A DNA stretch of 64,000 bases from Mycolicibacterium setense (GTDB lineage: Bacteria; Actinomycetota; Actinomycetes; Mycobacteriales; Mycobacteriaceae): NCBI RefSeq assembly GCF_000805385.1, contig NZ_JTJW01000007.1, positions 62,001-126,000 on the forward strand, given 5' to 3'. A model generated the notes under the pieces. It did no database searches. It had not been told where the DNA came from and was given only the letters and a program-made list of their open reading frames with translations. Position 1 is the first letter of the stretch, and each line of letters starts with the position of its first letter. Shown in pieces: positions 10,260 through 19,900 of this stretch. The position numbers and the translations under genes were made by a program.

Positions 10260-11696
10260 ATGTCTGACACCATTGAGGCCGCCGAAGGCGAACGCCATCT
10301 CTCCCGCCAGCTGTCCAATCGGCACATCCAGCTGATCGCGATCGGCGGTGCGATCGGAACGGGCCTGTTCATGGGCTCCGGCAAGACCATCTCTCTGGCC
10401 GGCCCGTCGGTGCTGTTCGTCTACATGATCATCGGCTTCATGCTCTTCTTCGTCATGCGGGCGATGGGCGAGCTGCTGCTGTCCAACCTGCACTACAAGT
10501 CGTTCGCCGATTTCGCCGCGGACCTGCTCGGCCCGTGGGCGGGGTTCTTCACCGGCTGGACATACTGGTTCTGCTGGATCGTCACCGGTGTCGCCGACGT
10601 GGTGGTGATCGCGGGGTATGTGGCGTTCTGGTGGCCGGACCTGCCCCTGTGGATCCCGGCGCTGGCCACGGTCGTGGTGCTCATCGCACTGAACCTGCCG
10701 ACCGTGCGCGCCTTCGGTGAGACCGAGTTCTGGTTCGCCCTGATCAAGATCATCGCGATCGTGACGTTGATCGTCATCGGCCTCGTGATGATCCTCACCA
10801 GTTTCGAAGCCCCCGGCGGCGCCCAGGCCTCCTTCGCCAACCTGTGGAACGACGGCGGGTTCTTCCCCACCGGCCCAATGGGATTCGTGGCCGGATTCCA
10901 GATCGCGACCTTCGCATTCGTCGGCATCGAACTGGTCGGCACCACTGCGGCCGAGGCCAAGGACCCCGAGCGCAACCTGCCCAGGGCCATCAACTCGATC
11001 CCTGTGCGCGTCATGCTCTTCTACGTCGCCGCCCTGACCATCATCATCGCGGTCACGCCGTGGCGCGAGATCGATCCCGAACTCAGCCCGTTCGTGGCCA
11101 TGTTCAGTCTCGCGGGCCTGGGAATCGCCGCCTCGGTGGTCAACTTCGTGGTGCTGACCTCGGCGACGTCGTCAGCCAACTCCGGCATCTATTCGACCTC
11201 CCGGATGGTCTACGGCCTGGCCGCCGAAGGCGATGCGCCGAGCCTGTTCGGCCGGCTCACCTCACGCCGCGTACCCGCCAACGCGTTGTTCCTGTCCGGG
11301 GTGTTCCTGCTGTCGGGTGTGGTGATGGTGGCCGCAGGCGACTCGATCGTCGCGGCCTTCACCCTGGTCACCACGATCTCGTCGCTGTGCTTCATCTTCG
11401 TCTGGACGATCATCCTGATCAGCTACCTCGTGTACCGCAGGCGCCGGCCGGAACTGCACGAGGCGTCGAAGTTCAAGATGCCCGGCGGCATTGTCATGTG
11501 CTACGTCGTCCTGGCCTTCTTCGCCTTCCTGCTGTGGGCATTCACCCAGAAGGAGGACACCCTGCAGGCCGAGCTGGTGACCCCGGTGTGGTTCCTGGTA
11601 CTGGGTATCGCCTGGCTGGTGCTGCGGCGTCGCCCCGGACATCTGGCCCGGGAAGCGGCATTCCGCGCCGAACTCAAAACGACAGACTCCGACTGA
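10260..11696 (+). CDS. cycA: D-serine/D-alanine/glycine permease
   Basis: APC-superfamily proton symporter of 478 residues with about 12 membrane helices. It is nearly colinear with E. coli CycA: SNRHIQLIAIGGAIGTGLFM near the N-terminus, DLLGPWAGFFTGWTYWFCW, FVGIELVGTTAAEAKDPERN, and SATSSANSGIYSTSRM. CycA imports glycine, D-alanine, D-serine and, in mycobacteria, the antibiotic D-cycloserine. ATG 10260 matches the family N-terminus; codons upstream to 10209 are not conserved. The TfoX-domain gene follows after 14 nt and is probably cotranscribed. Confidence 0.93.
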   Translation: MSDTIEAAEGERHLSRQLSNRHIQLIAIGGAIGTGLFMGSGKTISLAGPSVLFVYMIIGFMLFFVMRAMGELLLSNLHYKSFADFAADLLGPWAGFFTGWTYWFCWIVTGVADVVVIAGYVAFWWPDLPLWIPALATVVVLIALNLPTVRAFGETEFWFALIKIIAIVTLIVIGLVMILTSFEAPGGAQASFANLWNDGGFFPTGPMGFVAGFQIATFAFVGIELVGTTAAEAKDPERNLPRAINSIPVRVMLFYVAALTIIIAVTPWREIDPELSPFVAMFSLAGLGIAASVVNFVVLTSATSSANSGIYSTSRMVYGLAAEGDAPSLFGRLTSRRVPANALFLSGVFLLSGVVMVAAGDSIVAAFTLVTTISSLCFIFVWTIILISYLVYRRRRPELHEASKFKMPGGIVMCYVVLAFFAFLLWAFTQKEDTLQAELVTPVWFLVLGIAWLVLRRRPGHLAREAAFRAELKTTDSD

Positions 11697-11710
11697 CGGT
11701 CCAGAGCGAC

Positions 11711-12043
11711 ATGGCTTTCGATCCGGACCTCGCGGACCGCATCCGTGAACTGACGGCGATCGAAAGCGGTCTCGACGAGAAGCGCATGTTCGGTGGGCTG
11801 GCGTTCCTGATCAACGGCCACATGGCCGTCGCAGCGTCCCGGGACGGTGGCCTGATGGTGCGCGTCGCCCCCGACGACAGCGAGAAACTGCTGCGGCGCG
11901 ACCATGTCGAGCCGATGGTGATGGGCGGCCGGCAGATGCGGGGCTGGCTGCGGATCGACGGCCCCGGCATAACGTCCAAACGGCAACTCAAGTCGTGGGT
12001 CGACCGCGGCATCGCATATGCCAAGCAGCTGCCGCCCAAATGA
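11711..12043 (+). CDS. TfoX N-terminal domain protein
   Basis: A 110-residue protein made of a TfoX_N domain (IRELTAIESGLDEKRMFGGL, AFLINGHMAVAASRDGGLMV, MRGWLRIDGPGITSKRQLKS). Stand-alone proteins of this type are widespread in actinobacteria, and their role is not established. They lack the C-terminal half of the E. coli competence regulator TfoX. The start is the ATG at 11711 just after cycA; a much longer frame reading through cycA in another phase is an artefact. Confidence 0.8.
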   Translation: MAFDPDLADRIRELTAIESGLDEKRMFGGLAFLINGHMAVAASRDGGLMVRVAPDDSEKLLRRDHVEPMVMGGRQMRGWLRIDGPGITSKRQLKSWVDRGIAYAKQLPPK

Positions 12044-12112
12044 ATTCCGGGACGACGAGCCAGAATCACCGTTAACATAGAGCCCGTCTGACAACGACGG
12101 GGGCGCACTCAC

Positions 12113-12337
12113 ATGTTGACCGCAGTACGCAAGATTCTCGGCTTCCAGATGACCATCGCCGAGTGGATCGGCACCGCCGTCATCCTGGCTGCCCCCTATC
12201 TGCTCATCGGTCTGGTCTGGTCGCTGACCCACACCAGCCACTTGGCGGGGATGGCCGGTACCGACGCCACGGTGTCCTTTCTGGGGTCCATCGTCTCCTG
12301 GCCCGTCCTGCTGTTCACCAACGTCTGCATGAGCTGA
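12113..12337 (+). CDS. Small membrane protein, paralogue A of a DUF2236-flanking pair
   Basis: A 74-residue protein with two hydrophobic segments (GTAVILAAPYLLIGLVWSL and FLGSIVSWPVLLFTNVC). It closely resembles the 83-residue product at 13223: both have a basic N-terminus, an I-x-E-x-I-type helix entry, the block PYLLIGLVW and a terminal WPVLL...VC. It precedes the DUF2236 gene by 10 nt. A TAACAT -10-like hexamer lies at about 12072, followed by a short CCCGTC/GACGGG hairpin in the leader. Function unknown; the context suggests a partner of the oxygenase. Confidence 0.75.
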   Translation: MLTAVRKILGFQMTIAEWIGTAVILAAPYLLIGLVWSLTHTSHLAGMAGTDATVSFLGSIVSWPVLLFTNVCMS

Positions 12338-12347
12338 GGGCCGGCGA

Positions 12348-13223
12348 ATGTCTTTGGGCGACAACACCCCAGCCAACCGCATCTCGATCAGCCGACGCAC
12401 CGCACGCTGGTCCGACGGAGACGTCACCATCGCCGACGCGATGGACCTGTGGGGCTTCGCCGCCGGCGCGGCCAACGTGATCATGCAGCTGTCCGTGCCG
12501 GGCGTCGGCTACGGAGTCGTGGAGAGCAAGGTGGATTCGGGCAATCTGCTCAAACACCCGTGGAAACGGGCCCGCACCACACTGAGCTATCTGGCGGTGG
12601 CCATCCTGGGAACCCCCGAGGACCGGGTCGCCTTCCGGGACGCCGTCGACACCGCCCATCGGCAGGTCCGGTCCGGGCCGTCAAGCCCCGTGCAGTACAA
12701 CGCCTTCGACCGCGACCTGCAGCTGTGGGTGGCGGCCTGCCTGTTCGTCGGGCTGGAAGATGTGTACCAACTGCTGCGCGGTGAGATGACCGGCGCACAG
12801 GCCGAGCAGTTCTATCAATCCGCCGCGACACTGGGCACCACACTGCAGGTCAGCCCGGAGCAGTGGCCGGCGACGCGGACCGATTTCGACACCTACTGGG
12901 ACAGCGCCTGCAAGCAGGTGCAGATGGATGACGTCGTCAGGCGGTACCTGCACGACCTGGTGGACCTACGGATGATCAACCCGCTGCTGCGCATACCGTT
13001 TCGGCCGCTGCTGAAATTCTTGACGGCGGGTTTCCTCGCCCCGGTGTTCCGCGACGCCGTCGGCTTCGGCTGGGGCCGCGGCCGGCAGCGGCTGTTCGAG
13101 TGGCTGTTCCTGGCCGTGGCATTCGGCAACCGGTTCCTGCCGGTCTTCCTCCGCCAGGGTGGCAGCTACTTGCTGCTGGCCGATGTCCGCCGACGCGTGG
13201 CGGCGGGCAAGGCGCTGATCTGA
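12348..13223 (+). CDS. DUF2236 (MpaB/Lcp-type oxygenase) family protein
   Basis: A 291-residue member of the DUF2236 family, which includes fungal MpaB and the rubber oxygenase Lcp, b-type haem proteins. Recognisable family blocks are RTTLSYLAVAILGTPEDRVA, the His-containing DTAHRQVR, and NAFDRDLQLWVAACLF. The C-terminal region is hydrophobic (FEWLFLAVAFGNRFLPVFL), suggesting membrane association. Mycobacteria encode many such genes with mostly unknown substrates. Its stop and the next start share one base (TGATG), so it is translationally linked to the small membrane protein that follows. Confidence 0.8.
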   Translation: MSLGDNTPANRISISRRTARWSDGDVTIADAMDLWGFAAGAANVIMQLSVPGVGYGVVESKVDSGNLLKHPWKRARTTLSYLAVAILGTPEDRVAFRDAVDTAHRQVRSGPSSPVQYNAFDRDLQLWVAACLFVGLEDVYQLLRGEMTGAQAEQFYQSAATLGTTLQVSPEQWPATRTDFDTYWDSACKQVQMDDVVRRYLHDLVDLRMINPLLRIPFRPLLKFLTAGFLAPVFRDAVGFGWGRGRQRLFEWLFLAVAFGNRFLPVFLRQGGSYLLLADVRRRVAAGKALI

Positions 13224-13474
13224 TGGACAGGATCCGCCGCGCCCTGAGCTACAAGCTCAGTGTCGAGCAACTGATCGAGACACTCATGTGGCTGTCCCTG
13301 CCGTACCTTCTGATCGGCCTGGTGTGGACCTTTTTCCACCCCGAGCAGGTGCAGGTCATCGAGACGAGCCTGCTGACCAAATTCCCCGCCGGCGCCAATC
13401 TGGTGGCCTTCGGTCAGGTGGCGCTGCTGTGGCCGGTGCTGCTGATGGGGGCCGACGTGTGCGTCACGATGTGA
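13223..13474 (+). CDS. Small membrane protein, paralogue B of a DUF2236-flanking pair
   Basis: An 83-residue protein that starts at the ATG sharing its A with the DUF2236 stop. It has helices LMWLSLPYLLIGLVWTFF and FGQVALLWPVLLMGADVC. Its similarity to the 74-residue gene product at 12113 (PYLLIGLVW block and WPVLL...VC ending) indicates duplication around the DUF2236 gene. Overlapping coupling on this side and 10-nt spacing on the other make a three-gene operon likely. Confidence 0.75.
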   Translation: MDRIRRALSYKLSVEQLIETLMWLSLPYLLIGLVWTFFHPEQVQVIETSLLTKFPAGANLVAFGQVALLWPVLLMGADVCVTM

Positions 13475-13556
13475 TGCCCCGGGATCGGCCGACGGGTCTG
13501 GCGAAACTCGACGCTGATGCCCGCGAGTTGCCGACGATTGGCTAGGGTTTTGCGTC

Positions 13557-14138
13557 GTGAAGGCTTGCCTCGTCGTCGGTGCAATCTGTGGAGCCGCCGT
13601 CTCCGCGCTTTCCGGATGCGCGTCGGGAACCGTCGTCAACACCGACGACGCAGTACCGCCGCCGCCGGCGAGCACCACCTCGGCACCGCCGACGTTCGGC
13701 ACCGCGCACCTGGTCAATGCGGCCGACTACATGCTTGAGGTGGACGGCCGTAAGGCCTACTACTTCAGCACCCCGAGCGGGCGGTGGCAGTGCGCGATCC
13801 TGCCCCGCGAGCGCGCCGGCTGCCAACCCGCCGGCGGCGCGTCGGCGATGTCGGTGACCGGCGCCCCGACCGAGGTGCCCGATGCGGCGGGCGGGACCGC
13901 CGCACCGAATGCCCTTGTGCTCGACCGGGATACCGACGCGCACTTCGCCAACTTGGCACAGCCCGAATTCGCGCAATCCGCCGCGGCCGTGCTGCCGTTC
14001 GGGAAGGTGCTGGCAGTGGCCGGATTCCGGTGCAACGTCCAGGAGCAGTCCGGGGTGTCCTGCGTACGGGAGCTGACGGGCCGAGGTTTCACCTTCTCGG
14101 CAGAGGGCTACACCCTCAACTACACAGACGTCCCCTAG
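13557..14138 (+). CDS. Putative secreted lipoprotein
   Basis: A 193-residue protein beginning with a lipoprotein signal peptide (MKACLVVGAICGAAVSALSG) and lipobox LSG-Cys at residue 21. A Pro/Ser/Thr-rich linker follows (PPPPASTTSAPP), typical of glycosylated mycobacterial lipoproteins. The mature domain contains four cysteines (WQCAIL, RAGCQPA, FRCNVQ, VSCVREL) that could form two disulfides. GTG 13557 is the only start giving the full signal. No function was recognised. The DUF72 gene follows after 9 nt. Confidence 0.75.
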   Translation: MKACLVVGAICGAAVSALSGCASGTVVNTDDAVPPPPASTTSAPPTFGTAHLVNAADYMLEVDGRKAYYFSTPSGRWQCAILPRERAGCQPAGGASAMSVTGAPTEVPDAAGGTAAPNALVLDRDTDAHFANLAQPEFAQSAAAVLPFGKVLAVAGFRCNVQEQSGVSCVRELTGRGFTFSAEGYTLNYTDVP

Positions 14139-14147
14139 CGATGGCAC

Positions 14148-14876
14148 ATGATCAGGATCGGCACCTCGGGCTGGTCGTACGACCACTGGACCGGTGTGCT
14201 GTATCCGAAAGGCACACCGGCGAAATCAAGGCTGGCCCACTACGTCGACGAGTTCGACACCGTGGAACTCAACGGCAGCTTCTACCGATGGCCCGCTGAG
14301 ACCACATTCACCGGGTGGCGCGAACAGATGTCCGACGGCTTCACCATGTCGGTCAAGGCACACCGCGGATTGACCCATTACCGGCGACTTCGGTCACCGG
14401 AGAGCTGGACGCCGCGGTTCGAGCAGTACTGGCAACTGCTCGACTCGCACAACGAGGCACTGCTGGTGCAACTCCACCCGGCCCTCGAGCGGGATGACGG
14501 GCTGCTCACCGGATTCCTGTCACAACTGCCCGGCAAGATCCGGGTGGCGATGGAACTGCGCCACCCCTCCTGGCATGACCCTGCGGTCTTCGCGCTGCTG
14601 GAGCAGTACGGGGCCGCGTATGTCGTGATGAGCGGACCTGGATTGACCTGCCGCACAGTGGCCACCGCCGATCTGGTCTACGTCCGCATGCACGGCCCGG
14701 GCGGCCACGGCATGTACGCCGGCAGCTACTCCGACGACGACCTCAGCCGGTGGGCAGAGCAGATCCGCCAGTGGGACCATGACGACCACCGCGTCGTCGT
14801 CTACTTCAACAACGATCTCGGTGGTCATGCGGTACGCAACGCCCGAAAACTGAAGCAACTGTTATCGGACGAGTAG
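14148..14876 (+). CDS. DUF72 family protein (YecE-like)
   Basis: A 242-residue TIM-barrel DUF72 protein. Family blocks are the N-terminal IRIGTSGWSYDHWTGVLYP, FDTVELNGSFYRWP, FTMSVKAHRGLTH, VAMELRHPSW and VYFNNDLGGHAVRNA. The biochemical role of DUF72 is not settled, although related proteins have been proposed to act on nucleic acids. It lies between a lipoprotein gene (9 nt) and a ferredoxin reductase gene (11 nt), all on the plus strand. Confidence 0.88.
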   Translation: MIRIGTSGWSYDHWTGVLYPKGTPAKSRLAHYVDEFDTVELNGSFYRWPAETTFTGWREQMSDGFTMSVKAHRGLTHYRRLRSPESWTPRFEQYWQLLDSHNEALLVQLHPALERDDGLLTGFLSQLPGKIRVAMELRHPSWHDPAVFALLEQYGAAYVVMSGPGLTCRTVATADLVYVRMHGPGGHGMYAGSYSDDDLSRWAEQIRQWDHDDHRVVVYFNNDLGGHAVRNARKLKQLLSDE

Positions 14877-14887
14877 TCTGGATCGAT

Positions 14888-16114
14888 ATGACAACGTCGT
14901 CCACCTTCGCGATCGTCGGCGGTGGCCTGGCAGGAGCCAAGGCTGCTGAAGCACTGCGGGACAACGACTTTGACGGTCATGTCGTGCTCTTCGCCGCCGA
15001 AGACCATCTGCCCTACGAACGTCCGCCACTGTCCAAGGACTACCTGGCCGGTGACAAGTCCCTCCCGGACTTCACGGTCGATCCGGCGGCGTGGTACCGC
15101 GACCACAACGTCGACCTGCGGCTCGGAACCGAGGTCGCCGCCGTCGACGCCGCCGAGCACACACTCGCCCTGCCCGACGGCTCCACCGTCGGTTACGACA
15201 AGCTGCTGCTGGCCACCGGATCCACGCCGCGCCGACCGCCGATCCCCGGATCCGACGCGGCGGGGGTGCACTATCTGCGCACGATCGACGACGCCGAGGC
15301 CCTGAGCGCGGCACTGACCCCGGGTTCGACGCTGGCCATCGTCGGCGCCGGATGGATCGGATTGGAGGTCGCCGCGGGAGCCCGCAGCCGCGGCGTGGAC
15401 GTCACGGTCGTCGAGGCCGCACACCAGCCGCTGCTGGCCGCCCTTGGTCCCGAGGTGGGTGAGGTGTTCGCACAACTGCACCGTGAGCACGGCGTCGATC
15501 TGCGACTGGACCAGTCGGTGCAGGAGATCACCACCGACAACGGCACCGCAACCGGAATGCGGCTCGGGGACGGCTCCGCCGTCACCGCCGATGCGGTACT
15601 GGTCGCCGTCGGCGCGGCACCGAACATCGGACTGGCCGAACAGGCCGGGCTCGCGATCGCCGACGGTGGAGTGCTCGTCGACGCCTCACTGCGCAGCAGC
15701 GACCCCGACATCTACGCCGTCGGCGACATCGCCGCCGCACAGCACCCACTGTTCGACGTTCGAATCCGCACCGAGCACTGGGCCAACGCACTCAAGCAGC
15801 CTGCCGTGGCGGTCGCAGGCATGCTGGGACACCGCGCCGAATATGCCGAGCTTCCCTATTTCTTCACCGATCAGTACGACCTCGGCATGGAGTATGTCGG
15901 CCACGCACCCGAATATCAGCGGGTAGTTTTCCGCGGCGACGTTGCTGGGCGGGAGTTCGTCGCGTTCTGGATCGATGCCGGAAACCGCGTTCTGGCGGGC
16001 ATGAACGTCAACGTGTGGGACGTCCTTGACGACGTCAAGGAGCTGATCCGGTCGGCCACCCCCGTCGATCCGGAACGGATCGCCGACCCGTCACAGCCGC
16101 TGCCGGCCGGGTAG
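14888..16114 (+). CDS. FAD-dependent ferredoxin/rubredoxin reductase
   Basis: A 408-residue pyridine-nucleotide-disulfide-type reductase that passes electrons from NAD(P)H to a small redox protein, usually for a cytochrome P450 or dioxygenase. FAD site FAIVGGGLAGAKAAEAL is at residues 8-24, and NAD(P) site LAIVGAGWIGLEVAAGA near 156. The second FAD contact is IYAVGDIAAAQ. The C-terminal Reductase_C domain follows (YFFTDQYDLGMEYVGHAPEY). No ferredoxin or P450 gene is adjacent, so the partner is unknown. Confidence 0.9.
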   Translation: MTTSSTFAIVGGGLAGAKAAEALRDNDFDGHVVLFAAEDHLPYERPPLSKDYLAGDKSLPDFTVDPAAWYRDHNVDLRLGTEVAAVDAAEHTLALPDGSTVGYDKLLLATGSTPRRPPIPGSDAAGVHYLRTIDDAEALSAALTPGSTLAIVGAGWIGLEVAAGARSRGVDVTVVEAAHQPLLAALGPEVGEVFAQLHREHGVDLRLDQSVQEITTDNGTATGMRLGDGSAVTADAVLVAVGAAPNIGLAEQAGLAIADGGVLVDASLRSSDPDIYAVGDIAAAQHPLFDVRIRTEHWANALKQPAVAVAGMLGHRAEYAELPYFFTDQYDLGMEYVGHAPEYQRVVFRGDVAGREFVAFWIDAGNRVLAGMNVNVWDVLDDVKELIRSATPVDPERIADPSQPLPAG

Positions 16115-16263
16115 CTGCAGGCCCCCAGCACACCACGCGGGCGAAAACCGTGCGGCGCAACAACATTCTCGCGCGGTCAGGGGTACACGCTAACGTGCAT
16201 GAGACACGTGCCGGTATCGCCCCGCCCGCGTGCAAACCCACGATGGCAGGGAGGTGAGCATCC

Positions 16264-16917
16264 GTGAACGTCACACCCGACGAGCTGACCGGCACCGAGC
16301 AGGCAGTTCTGCTCGTGCTGATGGCCGAGTCCCGCCCGGTGCCCAACCCTGAGCTGGAACGGCTCGGACCCAAACTCGACAAACCACAGCGCGACCGGCT
16401 CAACCGCTTGGGCCTGATCGAGACCACCGGCACCCGGCCCCTCGTGCACGAACTGACTGACGCGGGCTGGGCCCTGTGCCGGGCGCTGTTCGCCGCCGCT
16501 CCTCCGCCCCGGTCCAGCGGCCAGGGCAGGGCCATGTACACCCTGCTGAACGCGTTGCACCGCTATTTCGAACACGCCGAACTCGTTCCGGCCGACGTGT
16601 TCCTGCCCCCAGAAGAGCCCGAGGAGCCCGCCCAGGCAGCCGCGCCCACGCCTGAAGCCGCGCCCGAAATCCAGCTGCGTACGGCCTATTCCGGGCTGGC
16701 CGCCCGTCCTGGCGGCTGGGTCAGTCTGCTGCGGCTGCGTGAGGCCGTGCCCGGGCTCACCCGACCAACCGTCGACGCCGCTCTGATCAGCCTCTACCAG
16801 CAACCCGGCGTCAGCCTGATCCCCGAGGAGAACCAGAAGGTGCTCACCCCCGCCGACCGCGAAGCCGCGGTGGAGATAGGCAACCAGAACAAGCATCTGA
16901 TCGCGATCGAGTCCTGA
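16264..16917 (+). CDS. Winged-helix protein paired with a dual-motor ATPase
   Basis: A 217-residue protein with two putative winged-helix regions: residues about 5-75 (LTGTEQAVLLVLMAESRPVP, LNRLGLIETTGT, ELTDAGWALC) and about 138-205 (GGWVSLLRLREAVPGLTRPT, ISLYQQPGVSLIPEENQKV). A Pro/Glu/Ala linker lies between them. GTG 16264 follows GGGAGGTGA. Its stop TGA and the ATPase ATG share one base, so the two are cotranslated. A DNA-recognition or adaptor subunit for the ATPase is inferred from this coupling. Confidence 0.8.
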   Translation: MNVTPDELTGTEQAVLLVLMAESRPVPNPELERLGPKLDKPQRDRLNRLGLIETTGTRPLVHELTDAGWALCRALFAAAPPPRSSGQGRAMYTLLNALHRYFEHAELVPADVFLPPEEPEEPAQAAAPTPEAAPEIQLRTAYSGLAARPGGWVSLLRLREAVPGLTRPTVDAALISLYQQPGVSLIPEENQKVLTPADREAAVEIGNQNKHLIAIES

Positions 16918-19900
16918 TGGAACTCTCGCACCGCGAAGCGCTCAGCGCGCTCCGCCTGACCTGGGCGCCCACCGCCGACGACCTGTGGCACTCACAGGGC
17001 GCGCTGCATGTGCGCGGCCTCCATGACCGGCCGATGGCCGACGTGATGGCCGCCTTCGGCGACGCCGAACGGGAAACCGACTCCAGCCCACTGGGCGTGG
17101 TGGTCCGTGGCCCGGCCGGATCCGGCAAGACGCACCTGCTCGGCCAGGTGCGCGAGCAGGTGCAGACCGGCGGCGGTTTCTTCTTCCTGGTCGAACTGCT
17201 CGATGCGGCGAGCTTCTGGCAGTCCGCCCGTGCCGGCATCCTGGAGAGCCTGGGCCGGCCGGGCAGCGAGCGCGAAACCCAACTCAAAGACCTGCTGTGG
17301 GAACTGTCCTCGGTGGCCCACATCTCCCGGGCCAATCGCCGGGCCGTGATCGGCGACGACGACCTGACCCCCGAGATCCTCACCGACTTCGTCAACTCGC
17401 TGCACAAGGTTCACCGCCACACCGTCAAACGGGCACACCACACACTGCGTGCCCTGGTGTTGCTCGGCGCGGGCGACCTCGAGCTGCAGGACATCGGCGA
17501 GGCATACCTGACCGGCAGCGGTGAGAAGGAATCCTGGGGGCTGCCCGCGCCGGTACTCACCCCCCAGGAGTCGGTGCGCGACATCTCCCGGCTGATCGCG
17601 CTGGCCGGACCTTCGGTGCTGGCTCTCGACCAGATCGACACGCTGCTGGCCCAGTCCATCGAACGCACCGACACCGCCGACGAGGGCCGAACCGCCCAGA
17701 TGGCGGGCAACCGGGATCTGGAGCACATCGCCCACGGGCTCATGTCGATCCGCCAAACCATGCGCCGCACGGTGGGCGTGGTGGCCTGCCTGCCCGCGGC
17801 GTGGGAGGCGATCCAGGACCGGGCCACCGCCACCGTGCAGGACCGGTTCCGCACCACTGCGCTGCTGCAGGGCCTGCCGACGCCGGAGGTCGGCCGCGCC
17901 ATCCTGGAACGCCGGTTCACGTCCAGCTACGCGGCCATCGGATTCACCGCGCCGTATCCGAGCTGGCCGATCCTGCCCTCGGCGTTCGACGAGGCCACCC
18001 AGTACACACCGCGCCAGCTGCTCAAGCGGGCCGACACCCATGTGCGCCGGTGCCTGGACCAGGACAGGGTCGAAGAACTCACTCAGCTCACCGGTGAGGT
18101 GGCCCCGCCACCCGAGCACACCGGCAGCGGGGCAACAGCTCTGGGCGCCACGGACGAGCTGGACCGCCGCTTCACCGAGTACCGGAGCCGCGCCGTGACC
18201 GTCGCCGCGTTGGATCCCGACGGCGAGGACACCACCATGCCGGGCCTGCTGTCGGCGGCGCTGGATGCGTGGATCACCGAACTCGGCGAGGCCGGGCAGG
18301 CATTCCGCCCGGATCCGCTCCCGGGACAGCGCGTGGTGTTGCACGGGCGGCTGCGCCAGACCCTCGATGCCGCGACCGACGACGAGCGGCACTGGGCATT
18401 TCGCGCCATCTCGTCCGGCAACGCCGTCGCCGTGCAGAACAGAGTCCGAAAAGCCTGGGAGGCAACCGGTTTCAACCCAGACCGGCGCAAGCTGTTCCTG
18501 CTGCGCAACACCGGGTGGCCCAAGGGCGCGAAGACCGCCGTGATGATCGCCGAGTTCGAGGCGGCCGGCGGCCGGGTGCTGCCGATGAATGAGGACGACG
18601 TGCGCACGATGACCGCGCTGCGCGATCTCATCGACGACAATCACCCGGACCTGCCCGACTGGCTGCGCCGGCGCAGGCCTGCCCACGGAATCGGCTGGCT
18701 GCGTGCCGCGCTCGGAGACATCGCAGGCGATCCGCCACCACCGGCCCAGATCGACGTGGAGGCAGAGCTCGCGACCGGACCGATACGCACCCAGCAGCCT
18801 GCGCCCGTCATCGAGCACTCGCCCACCGCGATAACCCTCGGCCTGGACAGCACCGGCGGCCGGCCGGTGTCGGTCGACCTGGCCGCGCTGCGGAAGCACA
18901 CGGCGATCTTCGCCGGTTCCGGGTCGGGCAAGACGGTGCTGATCCGGCGCCTCGTCGAGGAGTGCGCGCTGCGGGGCGTGTCATCGATCGTGCTCGACCC
19001 CAACAACGATCTCTCCCGGCTGGGCGCACCATGGACCGAGCATCCCCCGGGCTGGCACCCGGCCGACGACGAGCGCGCCGAGACCTACTTCGACAACACC
19101 GAGGTCGTGGTGTGGACGCCACGCCGGTCGACCGGCCGCCCGCTGTCCTTCCAGCCGCTGCCCGACTTCGCCAGCGTCATCGACGACGCCGACGAGTTCT
19201 CCGATGCCGTCGAATCCGCCGTCGCCGCACTCGAACCCCGCGCCCTGATCGCCGGTAACACCGCCAAGGCCGAGCGCTCCCGCGCGGTGCTGCGGGAGGC
19301 CCTGCGGTTCTACGGGGCGAGCGCATCGACCAGCCTCGAGGGCTTCATCGACCTGCTGGGCAATCTGCCCATCGAAGTCAGCGCATTGGGCGGTGCGCAG
19401 AAACTGGCCGCCGAGCTTGCTCAGAACCTGCGCGCCGCGACCGTCAACGACCCGCTCTTCGGCGGCACCGGTACCGCCGCCGATCCCGGGATGCTGTTGA
19501 CACCGTCGCCGGGCTACCGGGCCCGCGTTTCGGTCATCAGCATGGTCGGTCTGACCAGCGATCAGCAGCGCGAGGGTTTCGTCAACCAGCTACAGATGGC
19601 CCTGTTCGCCTGGATCAAGCGCAACCCCGCCGGGGACCGGCCGCTGGGCGGGCTCCTCGTGATGGACGAGGCCCAGAACTTCGCACCGTCCAGTCACACC
19701 ACGGCCTGCACGCACAGCACCTTGGCGCTGTCGTCGCAGGCCCGCAAGTACGGGCTGGGGCTGGTGTTCGCCACGCAGTCGCCGCGGGGTCTTCACAACC
19801 ACATCCCGGGCAACGCCACGACGCAGTTCTACGGCCTGCTCAACTCCCCCGCCCAGATCGCGGTGGCCCGCGAGATGGCCCGGGTGAAGGGCGGTCACGT

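Noticed and set aside
16992..18899. 635-codon open frame antisense to the dual-motor ATPase
   Set aside because: It covers the P-loop coding region of a clearly real gene; composition is GC-skew driven.
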